Assembly: GCA_963920765.1 (NCBI GenBank)
Contig: OY987243.1
Span: 3,410,001 to 3,474,000 of the forward strand
Source of the DNA: Ulota crispa
Taxonomy: Eukaryota; Streptophyta; Bryopsida; Orthotrichales; Orthotrichaceae
Reading direction: 5' to 3'
Length of the DNA: 64,000 nucleotides
Under the pieces are notes generated by a model that saw nothing but the letters and a program-made list of their open reading frames with translations, did no database searches and was not told where the DNA came from. The translations under genes and the position numbers were made by a program. How positions within the stretch are numbered: position 1 is the stretch's first letter; each line of letters starts with the position of its first letter. This document shows, in pieces, positions 47,232 through 59,321 of this stretch.

Positions 47232-49121
47232 AAATGAACACAGCTCGTGTTCTGAAGAAGGCAGACTCTCTGCATATGTTAGTGTAGATGAATTTGTGTG
47301 GATTTCTGTGAATAGCAGCGTCTTGTAATGTTGTTAGCTGCGTGTTTCATACTGATTTCATTCTCTGAGGTCTGGAACTGCAAAGCTCCTAGAATCATTG
47401 AATGTTCAACATCTTGTTGAACGTGATTTCTTCTGCGGTGCTCAGCAAGGACTTCGAATGTTGTGGTTTTTATCAGCCTTTCGAGTATTATATGAAATTG
47501 GGCACATTGAAATGAAGGCAAGTTTAATGGTTGCCTTAAATAACTTGTAGGAGGGATTATATTTTGTAGTTGTTGGACTTATACTTTGAGCAAATGTTGA
47601 TTAACAAAATACAATTTGGCTATGCTACATCGTTCAGTAAATAGATATCCTATCTGCATTTGTTTATAATGGTAAGTAGAAATGTGGAACATATGTATCT
47701 TGAAATTGAAATATTATCTTGGTTCGTTTATTAGGCGGCATTGTGAGGTTGAGCATAGAGATGTTAGCAAAACTCCTTACTGTGCAAGCTTTAGTTTTTC
47801 TCATTGTAATTGTCAAATACAGATTTTTCTTGCGAAGTGTTAGTTGATGTTTTGCAATAGACTTTCTCAAACCAAGCAACAGGAGTTGTTTACTAAGTTT
47901 TTTAACAAGTAAAGTTTTCATGTTACCAATTTAAATAGAAGTTAAGGTGGAGGGATTTTTACGTTATCCACACATGCTATACTTTTTGAGCAAAATTTTG
48001 GCTTCTATACTACCCCTTCATCTCTCAGGAACCTACTGCTCATTATGCATGTCTGTTTGTTTGTTTGTTTGTTTCTTTTTTAACAATATGAAATTAGTTC
48101 ATCTGTATGAATATTTAAGATCCACTCTCAATCATATTCAGAACTTGTTTTGGTCCTTGGAAAAAGATATATCTTCTGTCCTTCCAGAAAGAGATACCTT
48201 CATTGTTGGAACTAATATGCACGTAGAAATTCGGTTGAGGTAAAGCTTTATTCATCCAAAAGGTCTTTGTATCTTGCATGTTGCAATATATCGTAATACA
48301 AAATCTTGAAGCTTCAAAATTGAAACCAATCAGTTGCACTAAAATTTCTTGCTTTGCTGTAATACAGGTCTCTCTACTCTCAGTTTCTACGTTTGTTCGT
48401 ACGTTTGTTCGTAGTGTCTTTTGATAGGCATCAGCAGACTTGAAAAATTGCTAATTTGGCATAAAATAATTCGGTTTTATAATAAGAGTGTCACAAACCT
48501 TAATTTCATTGGCCAACACAAGCAGATGTGGTAATTTAACTTAACAAGAAATTTCCAATGGATTCCTTTAACATATATTACTATTAGGCACCTAAAATAG
48601 CAGCAGAAACAATTTTCTCAACGGGGACAATCTTCTCCACAATAGATATTGCAATCGACAGCTCGATGCCCACCTACCACAACTTGAAAAAAACCTCAGA
48701 ACCAACGTGGAGATTTTCAAGTATTTAAAATCGCTCATGTATTTCCGCTCTCGTTTAACACTTCCTACTTCCGGGTGATAAGAGGCTATGGTCAAGGAGA
48801 TCTCAACGGAGGAATCTACGAGCACAGATACTGCGTAGTCCTCAGACCCGTCTACCTGCATACTAGAGTGCTTAGAGGTTACAACATTACGTTGTGCCTC
48901 ATACAAAAAATGTGCTAAAGCCCAAAATGATCTTACTCCAACTCTAGTATTACTGATCGGACATGAATCAACAATTATGACTAAGAAAATGAGCATCTTC
49001 TACCCTCTCTACCATTAAACCTTCCCTGCACTTCTCGCAATGAGAAATAGCAAAAGAACAAATGGGATCCAGCACTACGCCTACAAATTTACAGAGATGG
49101 ACAATATTACACAATAGAGAA
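47232..49121. other. Convergent 3' regions of ABCG and the GH17-X8 gene
   Basis: The first few hundred bases are probably the ABCG 3' UTR and the last few hundred probably the glucanase 3' UTR. In between lies AT-rich DNA with a (GTTT)n run at 48055-48076 and a direct CGTTTGTTCGTA duplication near 48390. The 134-codon minus frame at 48592-48996 has no recognised domain and may be 3' UTR. Confidence 0.4.
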
Positions 49122-51695
49122 TCACCAACTAAAACAAAGACTGTTCACTAAGAGAGAGAAAATACCGACAACTACAACGGCACTGTAGATTCCCATCCCC
49201 GGAGCACTTCCAGAGGAATCCCTCTTGGTTGGCGTGTACTCTTTGAGCCCAATGGGAAAACGACAAATTCCCGCAGAAGGATTCTCAGTTGTGATCATCG
49301 CTAGACCTTCAAAGTTGCAAGCGTTTGGGTCTTGGTTTTGAAACTGGAAGTATATGTTGAAAGAATAGGACGCATTCTGCTCGAGAGTTAAGCTCGCGCA
49401 CGACGAGCCTGCATACAAGGGAGTACAATCGGCTCGGGAACATGCGAAGTCCACGTTCTGGGTGAGGTTCGTCCTGTCAGCAACTGTGTTCAGCACGCAG
49501 TACTGACTACTCATATAGGGTGGAAAGGCCGCACTTTGCAACGCTTGTACTGCACCATTTGTACCACCTGCATGAGCCGAGTAATTCAGCTTTAGCTTTA
49601 ACTCAACAAAGTTCTTCCTTGAAGCTCCTGAAGAGATTGAGAGGGAGAGTGATTTCAGTCTATACACACTCAATCCTCTGTAATGACACAGCCTTGCGGG
49701 AGCCAATGGACTTCTAAATGCACTCTCACACGTGTTCACAACTTGACGTATGAAAGTTGTCCGATCAGATGTGCACCCAACATGATAGATTCTCAGAAAT
49801 TTACAGGAAAATCTGCAATTACAGTGGGTAATTAGAAGGCGGAGAGCTCTCTTAATGAGCTAACCCTTAGGGATGACATAACAAGTTTCTATAATCTGAG
49901 CCTCACAATAAGACCACCTTTTCTACAATTCGAACTGGGCAGGAGAACTTTGGACCGGCACAGATCAGGAGGTTACTCCTACTACCGTCGTTCTTTATAG
50001 ACTAAATCCAAATCGACCATAAACAAATCTTCACGTAATGAAATTCCATTGGAGCAGAAAAGGGTCTCCCTGTGCATAAATTTTCTTTGGTTCAGAGAGG
50101 TAGAGAAACGTACCTGCAAGGTTGAGGTTGTATTTGGCGACTCCGTCATAGTAAAACATTCCCCAGTGGCGCTCATATGGTCCCGGAAGAATACTCTTGA
50201 TATCCTCGTCCAAGAGACCGAACATGTAAAATTCAGTAAACACACCAGGTCGCAGAGGAGTCCCAACTTGACTCTGCAAATGGTTGATCAGCTGCTGGTT
50301 ATACGTGCTTGCGTATGCAACGGTAGCGAATTCGTTTCCATCCGTGGGCCAGCCTATCTCACCGAGTACGATGGGCATGTTGGGATATCCCGCGGCTGTC
50401 AAAGCTGCCACCAAAGCGTCTACACTCGCATCTAGAGCATTGGTGTACGTATTGGCACCATCGATCACCGGAGAGGTGGTTCCCGTAAAGAAAGCGTAGT
50501 CCAGGGGGAATTCTGGGTCTTGATACTTGCTGATAAACGGGTACAAATTCACACTAAAAGGTGAATTCGAGCTGTTGAATATCTGCAACATGGGCATAAT
50601 TTGATCCATGTACTCCACCTTAAACCGGGTGGCCGAGGGTAACAATGCACCATCCATGATGTCAGCATTGAATGGGATGATTGCCCTAATGGTATCCGAG
50701 TGACCTGCCTTCGCTAATGCAGCGACTATGTTCCTAAGAGCTGGCAAAGTCGTGTTCAGGTATGCTCCCTCGTAGGCTGTAAGAAAGGGCTCGTTCCCCA
50801 CCGCAACCCATCTGTACAAGACAAGGAATCTCTATCACTGCTGCTTTGTACTTTGCGAGATCCCATTTAACCACATCAACCACTACAAAATGTAAAACAC
50901 GATCTGCATAGAGTGCGAATAAAATATCCAAAAATTGACTCAACCAACTACAACCACGCGCTTGATTTTAATGTTCATCCACTGTTAAACCCTTTACAGT
51001 AATCTCATAGGTGAGAAAGACCTTTCCAAAACAGCATGATCATCACATTGTCACCATATGTAAGACCTAACCCACTCTCTATAACCACATTTTCCAGAGC
51101 TTAGGTCTGCTCACAGAGTATATGGCACATAGCTCTTGGCCACATAGCACATTAAGTACATGACTGTATACGAGACTTCATCACTATCTATTACAACGGT
51201 TATGAGAAGCTACGCACACGAAGCACCACGCTCCATACCCAAGCCCTCCAATGCCGTAGTGAACAATCAACAACCCCATTTTCTAGGGAGAGTGCAATGC
51301 TCTAACTTAACACAGCAAAATACTATGGAGGCGATCCAAAGGAGAACGGAGAGTACGAGCACCCACCTGATATTGACGCCGCCATTGAAGTTGAAGGCGG
51401 TCACGTTTTGCTTCACCCAAGCGTCCGCGGCTTTAGGGTCGTTGGCAAGGGAGGCGAGCAAGTCATTCGGTGCGGCCACCATGACTTCAATATCCGTCCC
51501 ACTCATCGATTTCATCACGTCATAGTCAGCGTCAAAAAGCTTCACCTTCTTGATGCCATTCGCTTGCAGCATCTTCACCACATAGCCAGGCGGCAGAGGG
51601 TTGATCGAGATGGTCCCCCAATTCACCCCAAGCCCACTCACGGACTGCGAGGCCAGCATCAAGACCAGCATTCCCACACACCATGGCAGCGCCAT
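49122..51695 (-). CDS. GPI-anchored glucan endo-1,3-beta-glucosidase, GH17 with X8 (490 aa)
   Basis: Hydrolyses beta-1,3-glucan such as callose in cell walls. Relatives with this domain order are found on the outer plasma membrane, many at plasmodesmata. Exons on the minus strand: 51367-51695, 50114-50811, 49122-49567, totalling 1473 nt in phase. Residues 1-21 are a signal peptide (MALPWCVGMLVLMLASQSVS). The mature protein starts near LGVNWGTIS, the standard GH17 opening. The acid/base Glu is E117 in VGNEP and the nucleophile E261 in GEIGWPTDGN. The X8 (CBM43) module spans about residues 363-447 with six cysteines (YC, AC, DC, SC, AC, IC). The C-terminus has a small-residue stretch (SSGSAPG) followed by about 20 hydrophobic residues, the signature of a GPI-anchor signal. 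I used the ATG at 51695 because an in-frame start further upstream would be GTG. Complete and apparently functional. Confidence 0.95.
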
Positions 51696-52512
51696 AGCGC
51701 TCCAACGCAGTTCAAATTCCACTCTCCTGCCTCACTCCAATTCCCAGCTCTTCCCACTCTGCTCAAACACAAACAACAGCAGCACACCTCAACATGGAAC
51801 CCGAAGCGATCCAACAAAGCAAACGTCAATTCGCCCACTCAGCAAGACAATGCCAACCATCACTCGACTCTCGACCTCGCAAATGGGCGCCAACCTCGGA
51901 CATCATAACAACGAGAATTCAAACAGCACGGGAAGAGCACAGCATTCCTACTCATCCAAGCAAATCAACGTCCAAGAAACTCCGACCCCAATGCATCGTC
52001 CATCCAGAAACCGCGTGTCCTTCACTTACATTGTTGTTGTTGTACTTCCGTCCACTTCGAAATCCCAGTACGCTCCAGCACACAATCAATGCCGCAGCAC
52101 GGTTCTAAACGCAAGTGTCATGAAGGCAGGGAAGAGAGAGCAATGCTATCGTAGCAATGACAGCAGCGATTGGGATGTAAGATTGCAGAGCACGGATTCA
52201 CTTCCAAGCAGCTGCGACTGTGACTCTTACAACGGCCTAAGGGAGCAGAGCGAAGTGGCCGTTGGCCACGAGGTGCAGTGCCGGGGCAGTGTAGTGCCCA
52301 TCGGCTCCCTCGTCTTTTCTTTTCTTTTTACTATACCCATCTTTAAGCTGTTTCTTTTTCTTTTTGGCTTTTGGGTTGACGTCGTCACGGCCATTGACTA
52401 GCTCGGTGGTAGGTCAGGGGTTTGCCATTTCGGGACTGCCCGTAGTGCCTGATGCACTGGTGGCACGGTCGTAGGCATAACTTCTTGATGTATCTTACAC
52501 GTCTCTACATTC
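51696..52512 (-). promoter_or_regulatory. 5' UTR and promoter region of the GH17-X8 gene
   Basis: This stretch is GC-richer than the surrounding intergenic DNA and has several open frames on the plus strand (for example 51601-52401), none with a domain. A small TTAA element (52517-52752) sits at its upstream edge, about 0.8 kb before the ATG. Confidence 0.45.
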
Positions 52513-52516
52513 TTGA

Positions 52517-52752
52517 CCCTGGAACGACCAAGCGGCCCTTTGTGCCTTGTACAATATGGGGTACTTTTCTTGTATTTGGAGGGCATCCACACCTTTATTA
52601 CATTTGAGATTAATAAAGAAGTTAGAATATTGATCAATGCTTTTTTAGTGAGGTAGTCAAGATCTCAAATTAAATTTTTTTTATTGGTAGCAAATGTTAG
52701 TTATACAACAACATACATACTATGTATTATAGTAGCTCGGTCTTTTATGGGT
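52517..52752. mobile_element. piggyBac-like MITE, family 5 copy (236 bp)
   Basis: It lies in reverse orientation relative to the copy at 58343-58580 and is colinear with it throughout. It is flanked by TTGA (52513-52516, one base from TTAA) and TTAA (52753-52756). The reverse complement begins ACCCATAAAAGACCGAGCTAC. It contains CCTTTATTACATTTGAGA, shared by all three family 5 copies. Confidence 0.75.
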
Positions 52753-52756
52753 TTAA

Positions 52757-54905
52757 CATTCTTAAACATTTTTAAACATATTTTAATAGAACCATACTAA
52801 TCATCTTCTAGACTAATCTACATTGCCCATAAATATGCATATTTTGTTAAAAATATTGCCTTTTCAGTTTCGACTATTTCTCCTTCATTTTCTCCCAACC
52901 GTTTTGTTTTTCTATTATTCTATGCAAAATGTATGTTGGTCCAAAATATTTAAAAAGAGAAAGTGAACAAATGAACAAGTTTTTTTTATTCTTGACTTTA
53001 TAGAAGAAAAATAGAGGATTTTATGGAAATTTTAAAAGAATGAATTTGACATTTTGTAATATATGAAAGATTAATCTTGGATGTATTGAAGCTATACTCC
53101 TTTTGTATCTCTTTAGTATTCTTCACATAGCTATAATAGCTTCACATATTCTTGTATGCTTAGTTTCTTCCAAAAAAATGTTGGTCTTTCAACTATACAA
53201 TAATGACCTATAATTGAGTTTTTAAGATTTATTTTAGAAATAAAACATTTAGTCTTTCTTGAAGCTTGGGTACATCAAGGGTTTGTTCATTTATTATGAA
53301 GTGTTTGCAATTTGAGTGATAGAAAGCACAAAAATGTCTTGCAAAGATAACTTAAGCCTTGCAAATTTTGTTTGTAAATTTTCTTGATGCCCTGAAACAA
53401 GTAGTTTATAGTGAGCCTTTACTACCTCTATAAATGTTGATTTGCATGAAAGACTCTCAAATTTTCATCACAAATAATAACTCAAGTGTTGTTTTTCATA
53501 TTAGAAGATTTAGAACTTGTTCAAATTGTACGTGTTGACATGCAAGACATTTGATTTGGGTATCTATAATAGATGTAAATTAAATCTCAAAATGTTGTAA
53601 ATTTCTTTTTGGAAAACTTGTTACATACAATAGATTTGTGATGAAAGTCAAAAACCAAAAGTATAATTAATGCTTTTCTAATCAAAAAAATCTCAAAATC
53701 CCAATGAGGACAATGTTATAGCTAGCAATATAGATCATGATCCCCTTGAAAATGTGTAAGAAAATTGATTTGAATATATGACACATGTTATTTTTTTCAT
53801 AAATGCCAAGACTATAAAGAATCCAACAATTATTGTCTCCTTTTGCCTCATTGATCAACATATTATTAACTAAAAATTCCTTTGTATATGTACACATATA
53901 TAAGAATATGGTTTGTAATTGTACTTATGATTTCCACAAAATTTAACTTCATGAGAATTTATTCAAGCACTCAACTAACCCTTTAACAAAGAATTGTCCT
54001 TGAGTAATTAAATCTTGTTAGATAAGAGAGAATTTAAATTTGAGAAATCCTCATGCTGTTATTTAAAGTCAAATGCAAATGTGTAACTTGAAAATACCTA
54101 TTGGATGCAAGGACTTGTAGAAGTTGAGGAATAAGATTTGTTCATTCACATTCCATGTCCAAAGCATAAACCACTATATTCCTAATATTTATTTACAATA
54201 AATTTAGAAATTTTCAGTTGAACTTGGAATCATGCCTTTGACTCTTATAGAGCTTAAAAGATTAAAAAAAGAAAACTGAGATGATTTCTTGATGAGAATT
54301 ATGGGTCACAATTCACAAAGCCAAAAATGAGTAATGAATGTAGCAAAAATAGAAAACCGATTAGTTACTTCAAGCATTTTCAAAAGTTGATTTTTTTCAT
54401 AAAAAATATTCAACTCAAGTCCCTGAACCCAAGTGCCAGTGGCCAATCATGGCTTCATTCCTAAGGTTAAGGCTAGATTTCTTTGTGCTGGTGAATGCCC
54501 AAATATCAATAACAATTACTAGAGGTGGGGAAGTATGCTTTCATGTTGGTAAACAAGAGTTTCACCTAAGAAATAAATGGAGTGAGCTACTTGGTTGTTA
54601 AATATAATTCTACTGTGATAATATTCATAATATTATTTATTATGTTTCGTCACGAGTGTTTGAATGGAGTTTTTGTATGTGGTGATTAATAATCCAAATT
54701 AGATGCACAATTTGTTATTGGGAAACTCTCAACAATGCCTTTCCAACAGTTTATTGTATGCACCATTTGGAATAAGTTTGGAGGTTTGGTTGTAACTATA
54801 GTAGGTTACAAAAAAAATGGAAGCCTGCAATTACATGTTCAATTGATGGACCAAGATAGGAACTTGGTTCCTAATCTAAAACAACTCTAAACACAAACTT
54901 TATCT
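52757..54905. other. AT-rich intergenic DNA, nothing recognised
   Basis: Very AT-rich with short frames only. The segment around 54420-54600 is slightly less AT-rich but shows no product. Confidence 0.55.
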
Positions 54906-54909
54906 TGAA

Positions 54910-55631
54910 CCCCTAAAGGACCGTGAGCCCTTTTGGGGGACAAATGGGATTTTGGGCATGTACCTATGGCTAAACTACTTTGTGTGATATTTTGAAATTT
55001 TTATGGAAGATAGGGAATTTTGAGACCTATGTGGGCATCTACTTTTTTCTTCATTCCGACATTTATTGGAGAAGTTAAAAATGAAAATCTAGAAAACAAA
55101 TATGAGCAGGCAGCTCAAAACTTCTTTAAAAATTGCATATTTTTCAAATAAAATTGTGAGATAGGTTCTTTAGACTTGTATATATGTGGGGAGCTTTGAA
55201 TCATTCAATTTTGATAAATGAGATGAAACTTATGAGAAGTTTTAGTTTGCAGGTAGGTAAATTTTCTCTCAAAACCACACCTACCTGCAAACTAAAATTT
55301 CTTATAACTTTCATGTCATCTATCAAAATTGAATTATTCAAAGCTCCCCACTTGTATGTAATTCTAAAGATCCTATTTCACAAGTTTATTTGAAAAAAAA
55401 TGCAAATTTTGAAGAAGTTTTTGGGCTGCCCACCGAGCGTTGTTTTCTAGATTTTCATTTTTAACTTCTTCAATAAATGTCAGAATGAAGAAAAAAGAGA
55501 TGCCCACATAGGTCTCTTAATTCCCCATTGATCCTCCATAAAAATTTCAAAAAATCACACAAAGTAGTTTAGCCATAGGTACATGCCCGAAATCCCATTT
55601 GTCCCCCAAAGAGACAACGGTTCTTTAGGGG
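54910..55631. mobile_element. Full-length foldback TTAA element, family 4 (722 bp)
   Basis: The left end CCCCTAAAGGACCGTGAGCC and the reverse complement of the right end, CCCCTAAAGAACCGTTGTC, open two arms of about 350 bp that pair almost to the centre near 55268. Examples are GTACCTATGGCTAAACTACT with its complement near 55566, and the TTTGCAGGTAGG block with CCTACCTGCAAA. Flanks are TGAA (left, decayed) and TTAA (55632-55635). The arms are homologous to one end of the family 4 elements at 24979, 35339 and 45890. Confidence 0.88.
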
Positions 55632-55635
55632 TTAA

Positions 55636-57396
55636 AGATCAAATGTTAAAATTCCATGCATCTAGGAACTTTGTTTTTCACCCATTTGTAAGTTGTTGAA
55701 TTCTTGTTATAGTATTCTATCATTTGTACAATACCAATCTTTAAGGTTTTTCTCCATATATGTTTTGTGGTTCAAAGAGTACAATTGTATTGTTCCTCAA
55801 AAATCCTCTCTTCAAGAAAATGCCTTATCTAAAACAACATTAAATTTAAATTTCAAAATATTTTTATGATAATTTATCACAACTAGAACCTGGCATATTT
55901 GCTTTAAAAGGAAATTTTTTTGCTAAGGTTTGTTTATTTGTAATGAAAAATCATATTTATAATGAAATTTGAAATATTTGTTTAAAACTTTATCAATAAA
56001 TGTTGATATAGTGCAATGTTATACCATAGTGTGACATGGGTTTTGTTTTTCCAATGACAAAATAATTATTATTTTTACTTGAAAAGGTTTGTTTTTGTTT
56101 AAATGGAATAATGATGATTTTTTTTGTAAGTACATAATTATTAGACTTTTCATCATACATTCAATTTGAACAAAATATTGCGTCCTTTCAAATTTAAAGG
56201 GACAATCAAAAAATGGTTATTTTCTTATAATGTTTACAATGAATGAAAGTGTAGTGGGTTTAACGGGTTTTAATTGAAATAGTAAGGTACAGTACTACAA
56301 TGGATTTATTAAAAATATTTTGTGTTGCCAAAGGACAATTACTGAACTTTTTGTCATATCTCTTACTCAATTTTCAGAAATTTTGTTATTTGTTTCTCAA
56401 CATTTTTTTGGAAATTTGTTTTTTACATTTTTGAATTAATAAAAAACAAAACCCATGTCACACTAGGGTATCCAATTATAGAAACATACTTTGTGGGTCA
56501 CAATTAATCTTTTACGGGGAAGCCATCATTTGATTATTCTTCTAAGTTGCACTTTACAACACATCCTCACAATTTTTGAAATTCTAAAATATCCATTGGT
56601 CACTAACCCCTTACTAAACTAGTTGTTAAAAAAAATACAAGACATATGATGCGTTTTGTTTCCTACAACGATAAGAGCTTAAGAGTTTTTTTTTTTTTAC
56701 ACTAGAGCCATTTTAGAGCCCAAAAAAGTTCCAATCTAGGCCTCTCATTGATGTAATCTCTTCAACCAACCTCAAGGTCATTACACTTGGAGTCAAGGCC
56801 AAAATCTGAAAAATTAATTTAATACTCAAAAGATAAGATTTGATATGAAACCAATCCCAAACTTTAAATTGATTAAGAATGAAAGTTCAATTTGCTGCCT
56901 TAATAATATTATACCATTACATGGAAATACAATTTTTAACAAAGAACCTTCTTCTTTTGAGTGATCAACCCCTTGAGTCGGAAGTAAAATATCGAAACAA
57001 TTCCTTATCTCCTTCATTCTTGGTCTTCATTTTTGTAGGCTTTCGATTTATGCCTCAAAGTTTTGGCAAGAAGGCCTTTACACATGCAACAAAAGATCCA
57101 AACACGCTCTTATGACAATGAGTGCTTGAGGACCTGAGGTTGTTCTTGGAGGCCATCTAGGTTAAAAGTTTGATGTAAATGGCCCAAGTTTTGATGCTCT
57201 TAACTCACAATGTAAATTAATCCCACGGGGTAAAGTCTTGCAAAAAAATCTTCATCTTTTCTTCATCTTTTCCAAGTTTGGCATACGGAAGACCACTTTA
57301 AACTGTGTTTTTCAAGTTCCTCACTATTCAAAACCTTTTGGTTGTTGATTTTCGAAAACAACACAATATTGTGTAACAATATGGCATGTTTCTAAC
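55636..57396. other. AT-rich intergenic DNA, nothing recognised
   Basis: No gene, RNA or paired ends were found. Frames around 56826-57115 are AT-driven. Confidence 0.5.
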
Positions 57397-57400
57397 ATAA

Positions 57401-57624
57401 CCCTAAACATTTGAAAGTGCCTTTGCAACTAATACAATACAAGGTGTTTTTTTAATGTTTGGAATGGATTCACACCTTTATTACATTTGAGACTAACAAA
57501 ATGGTTGGAATGTAAATAAATACTGTTCTAGTGATCATTTTGAGATCCCAGTTTAAAACTTCTTGTTGGTAACAAATGCCAATTATAGACAACACATCTA
57601 CTATCCCCATGGGATATTTAGGGG
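57401..57624. mobile_element. piggyBac-like MITE, family 5 copy (224 bp)
   Basis: The left end CCCTAAACATTTGAAAGTGC follows ATAA (one base from TTAA). The right end GGGATATTTAGGGG is followed by TTAA at 57625-57628. The interior, including CACACCTTTATTACATTTGA, is colinear with the other two family 5 copies. Confidence 0.65.
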
Positions 57625-57628
57625 TTAA

Positions 57629-58338
57629 GTTACTCAATTTGGCTTTAAAATATGAACCTCATATGTTACTTTGTAAACAATGCTGAATTTGCGCTCTGCC
57701 TTAATTTGAATTGAAAAAAGGTTTACCAAAATGAGTATTGTAAATCAGTGCTTAATTTCTTGACAAACTTTTGTCTAAATTTTACCTTGAAAGTGAGATG
57801 GCTACCACTACACTAAGAAATTCCAGTGAAAAATTGGATGAAATCGCCACATCCCTACTTGAGCAAAAACTAATTTGCCATATTTTGGATGAAAATAGCT
57901 TATATTAGAATTTTTTTGGACTAACTTTTGCTAATCATTCATTTGTTCCAATCTTAGCTAAATTTTCCATACTTGCCTGCATTCTAGGGTGCGGGTTGCT
58001 CTACCAAGACAAAAACAAAAATTAAACCTTGCTGTAAATATGGTAAGAGGCTCATAAACTGTGTGGTCATTTTGAACCACCTCGTAGAAGTTTCAAAAAT
58101 TGTGCACTCAACTTCTTAAAATGTGTCACATTTTTAATGTTTAGAAACTGTACTTGTGCATGCACAATTTTATAACCTCAAGAGAGTGACATGAGCCACC
58201 ATTAAGTGTGCTTATTGGCCATAAGAGTGTTGAGTTTTTTCTTTCAATAAAATATACATACATGTCATACTAAAATAAATTAAACATGTTCTCAATTATA
58301 ATTTGAGCATTGGAATATGGAATGGGTGCTTGTGCACT
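57629..58338. other. AT-rich spacer between two family 5 elements
   Basis: No gene or further element was recognised. Confidence 0.45.
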
Positions 58339-58342
58339 TTAA

Positions 58343-58580
58343 CCCTTAAAGGACCGAGCTACCATAATACATAATATGTACAGTGTTGTATAACTGGCAT
58401 TTGCTACCAACAAAAAGTTTTAATTTGGAATCTTGACTACCTCACTAGAACAACATCGATCTATATTTTAACTTCTTTAATTGTTGATCTCAAATGTAAT
58501 AAAGGTGTGAATGCATTCCAAATACAAGAAAAATACTCCATATTGTACTGGTCGCAAAGGGGTGCTTGGTCGTTTAAGGG
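58343..58580. mobile_element. piggyBac-like MITE, family 5 copy (238 bp)
   Basis: The left end CCCTTAAAGGACCGAGCTAC pairs with the reverse complement of the right end, CCCTTAAACGACCAAGCACC. Perfect TTAA flanks lie at 58339-58342 and 58581-58584. It is the best-preserved copy of this 0.24-kb family in the window. Confidence 0.85.
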
Positions 58581-58584
58581 TTAA

Positions 58585-59040
58585 GAGCCTTATTGGAGCA
58601 TTCTTGATTTTGTAATGGTTGCTTTTAGATCTCATGTGCTCCATTTACAAGCTGCCTTTGCATCATGAATGCTACCACCTATGATCAAGAGTAGATACCT
58701 ATGTACCTTTTGTTTAGACAAATTGTAGTTAATTCATACCAACTCAGAAAATTCCAATTTAAATGGCCATAGTGCTATTTCTTCTTTGACATTCTACCCA
58801 AAATATTTCCAAATTACTAAACTGTCTGGATTTTTGTACAAACGTCATCTTTCCCTCAGATGCTCGGTTTACGAGCCTCCTACCTTGTACTTTGTAGGTG
58901 GATACCAAGCTTCACCACATCCGATATGTATAACTAATACTTTTCAAAACATGGGGCCAGTAGTTTGAAATCTTCCTTGAAATTCCGAGGATTTCTTATG
59001 AAAAAAAAGTTGATTTTTAAGAACAATTCCCAATAATTAC
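58585..59040. other. Intergenic DNA before an exon-like island
   Basis: A possible short exon (58861-58902, between a CAG and a GT, reading MLGLRASYLVLC) lies here. It is too short to support on its own. Confidence 0.3.
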
Positions 59041-59068
59041 ATTACCTACTTTTGAATATCAAATGTCA

Positions 59069-59236
59069 GGTTCGTCCTTGCACAAGTTAGAGAGGGAACT
59101 AGGGAAGTGCTGCAGAATCGTCAGGTGCCAGCTGAAAGCGACACGTGGACACTACAATTGCCTTTGAAAGAGTTTTCAACCAACTTCCTGCCCGCCGTGT
59201 TAGTAAAAGGCTCCAAGGGCCTGAACGGTAACTAAG
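59069..59236 (+). pseudogene. Orphan exon-like island, product unknown
   Basis: After a CAG acceptor at 59067-59069, an open frame reads VLAQVREGTREVLQNRQVPA, continues through ESDTWTLQLPLKEFSTNFLP and ends GSKGLNGN before TAA. The base composition (about half GC) contrasts with the surrounding AT-rich DNA and resembles the exons of the real genes here. I do not recognise the protein. It may be the last exon of a decayed or captured gene. Confidence 0.35.
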
Positions 59237-59321
59237 TTATTGTTCAAACGAACCCACCAGATGGGCAGCATAATGTGTAGGGTAAGGGCCTCACGTACTA
59301 GTAAGGCATTCTCACGTTTAA

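Noticed and set aside
48592-48996. A 134-codon minus-strand frame
   Set aside because: It lies just downstream of the glucanase stop, lacks any domain and is more likely 3' UTR.
51601-52401. A 266-codon plus-strand frame upstream of the GH17-X8 gene
   Set aside because: It overlaps the signal-peptide exon of the glucanase on the other strand, has no domain and is best explained by promoter/5' UTR composition.
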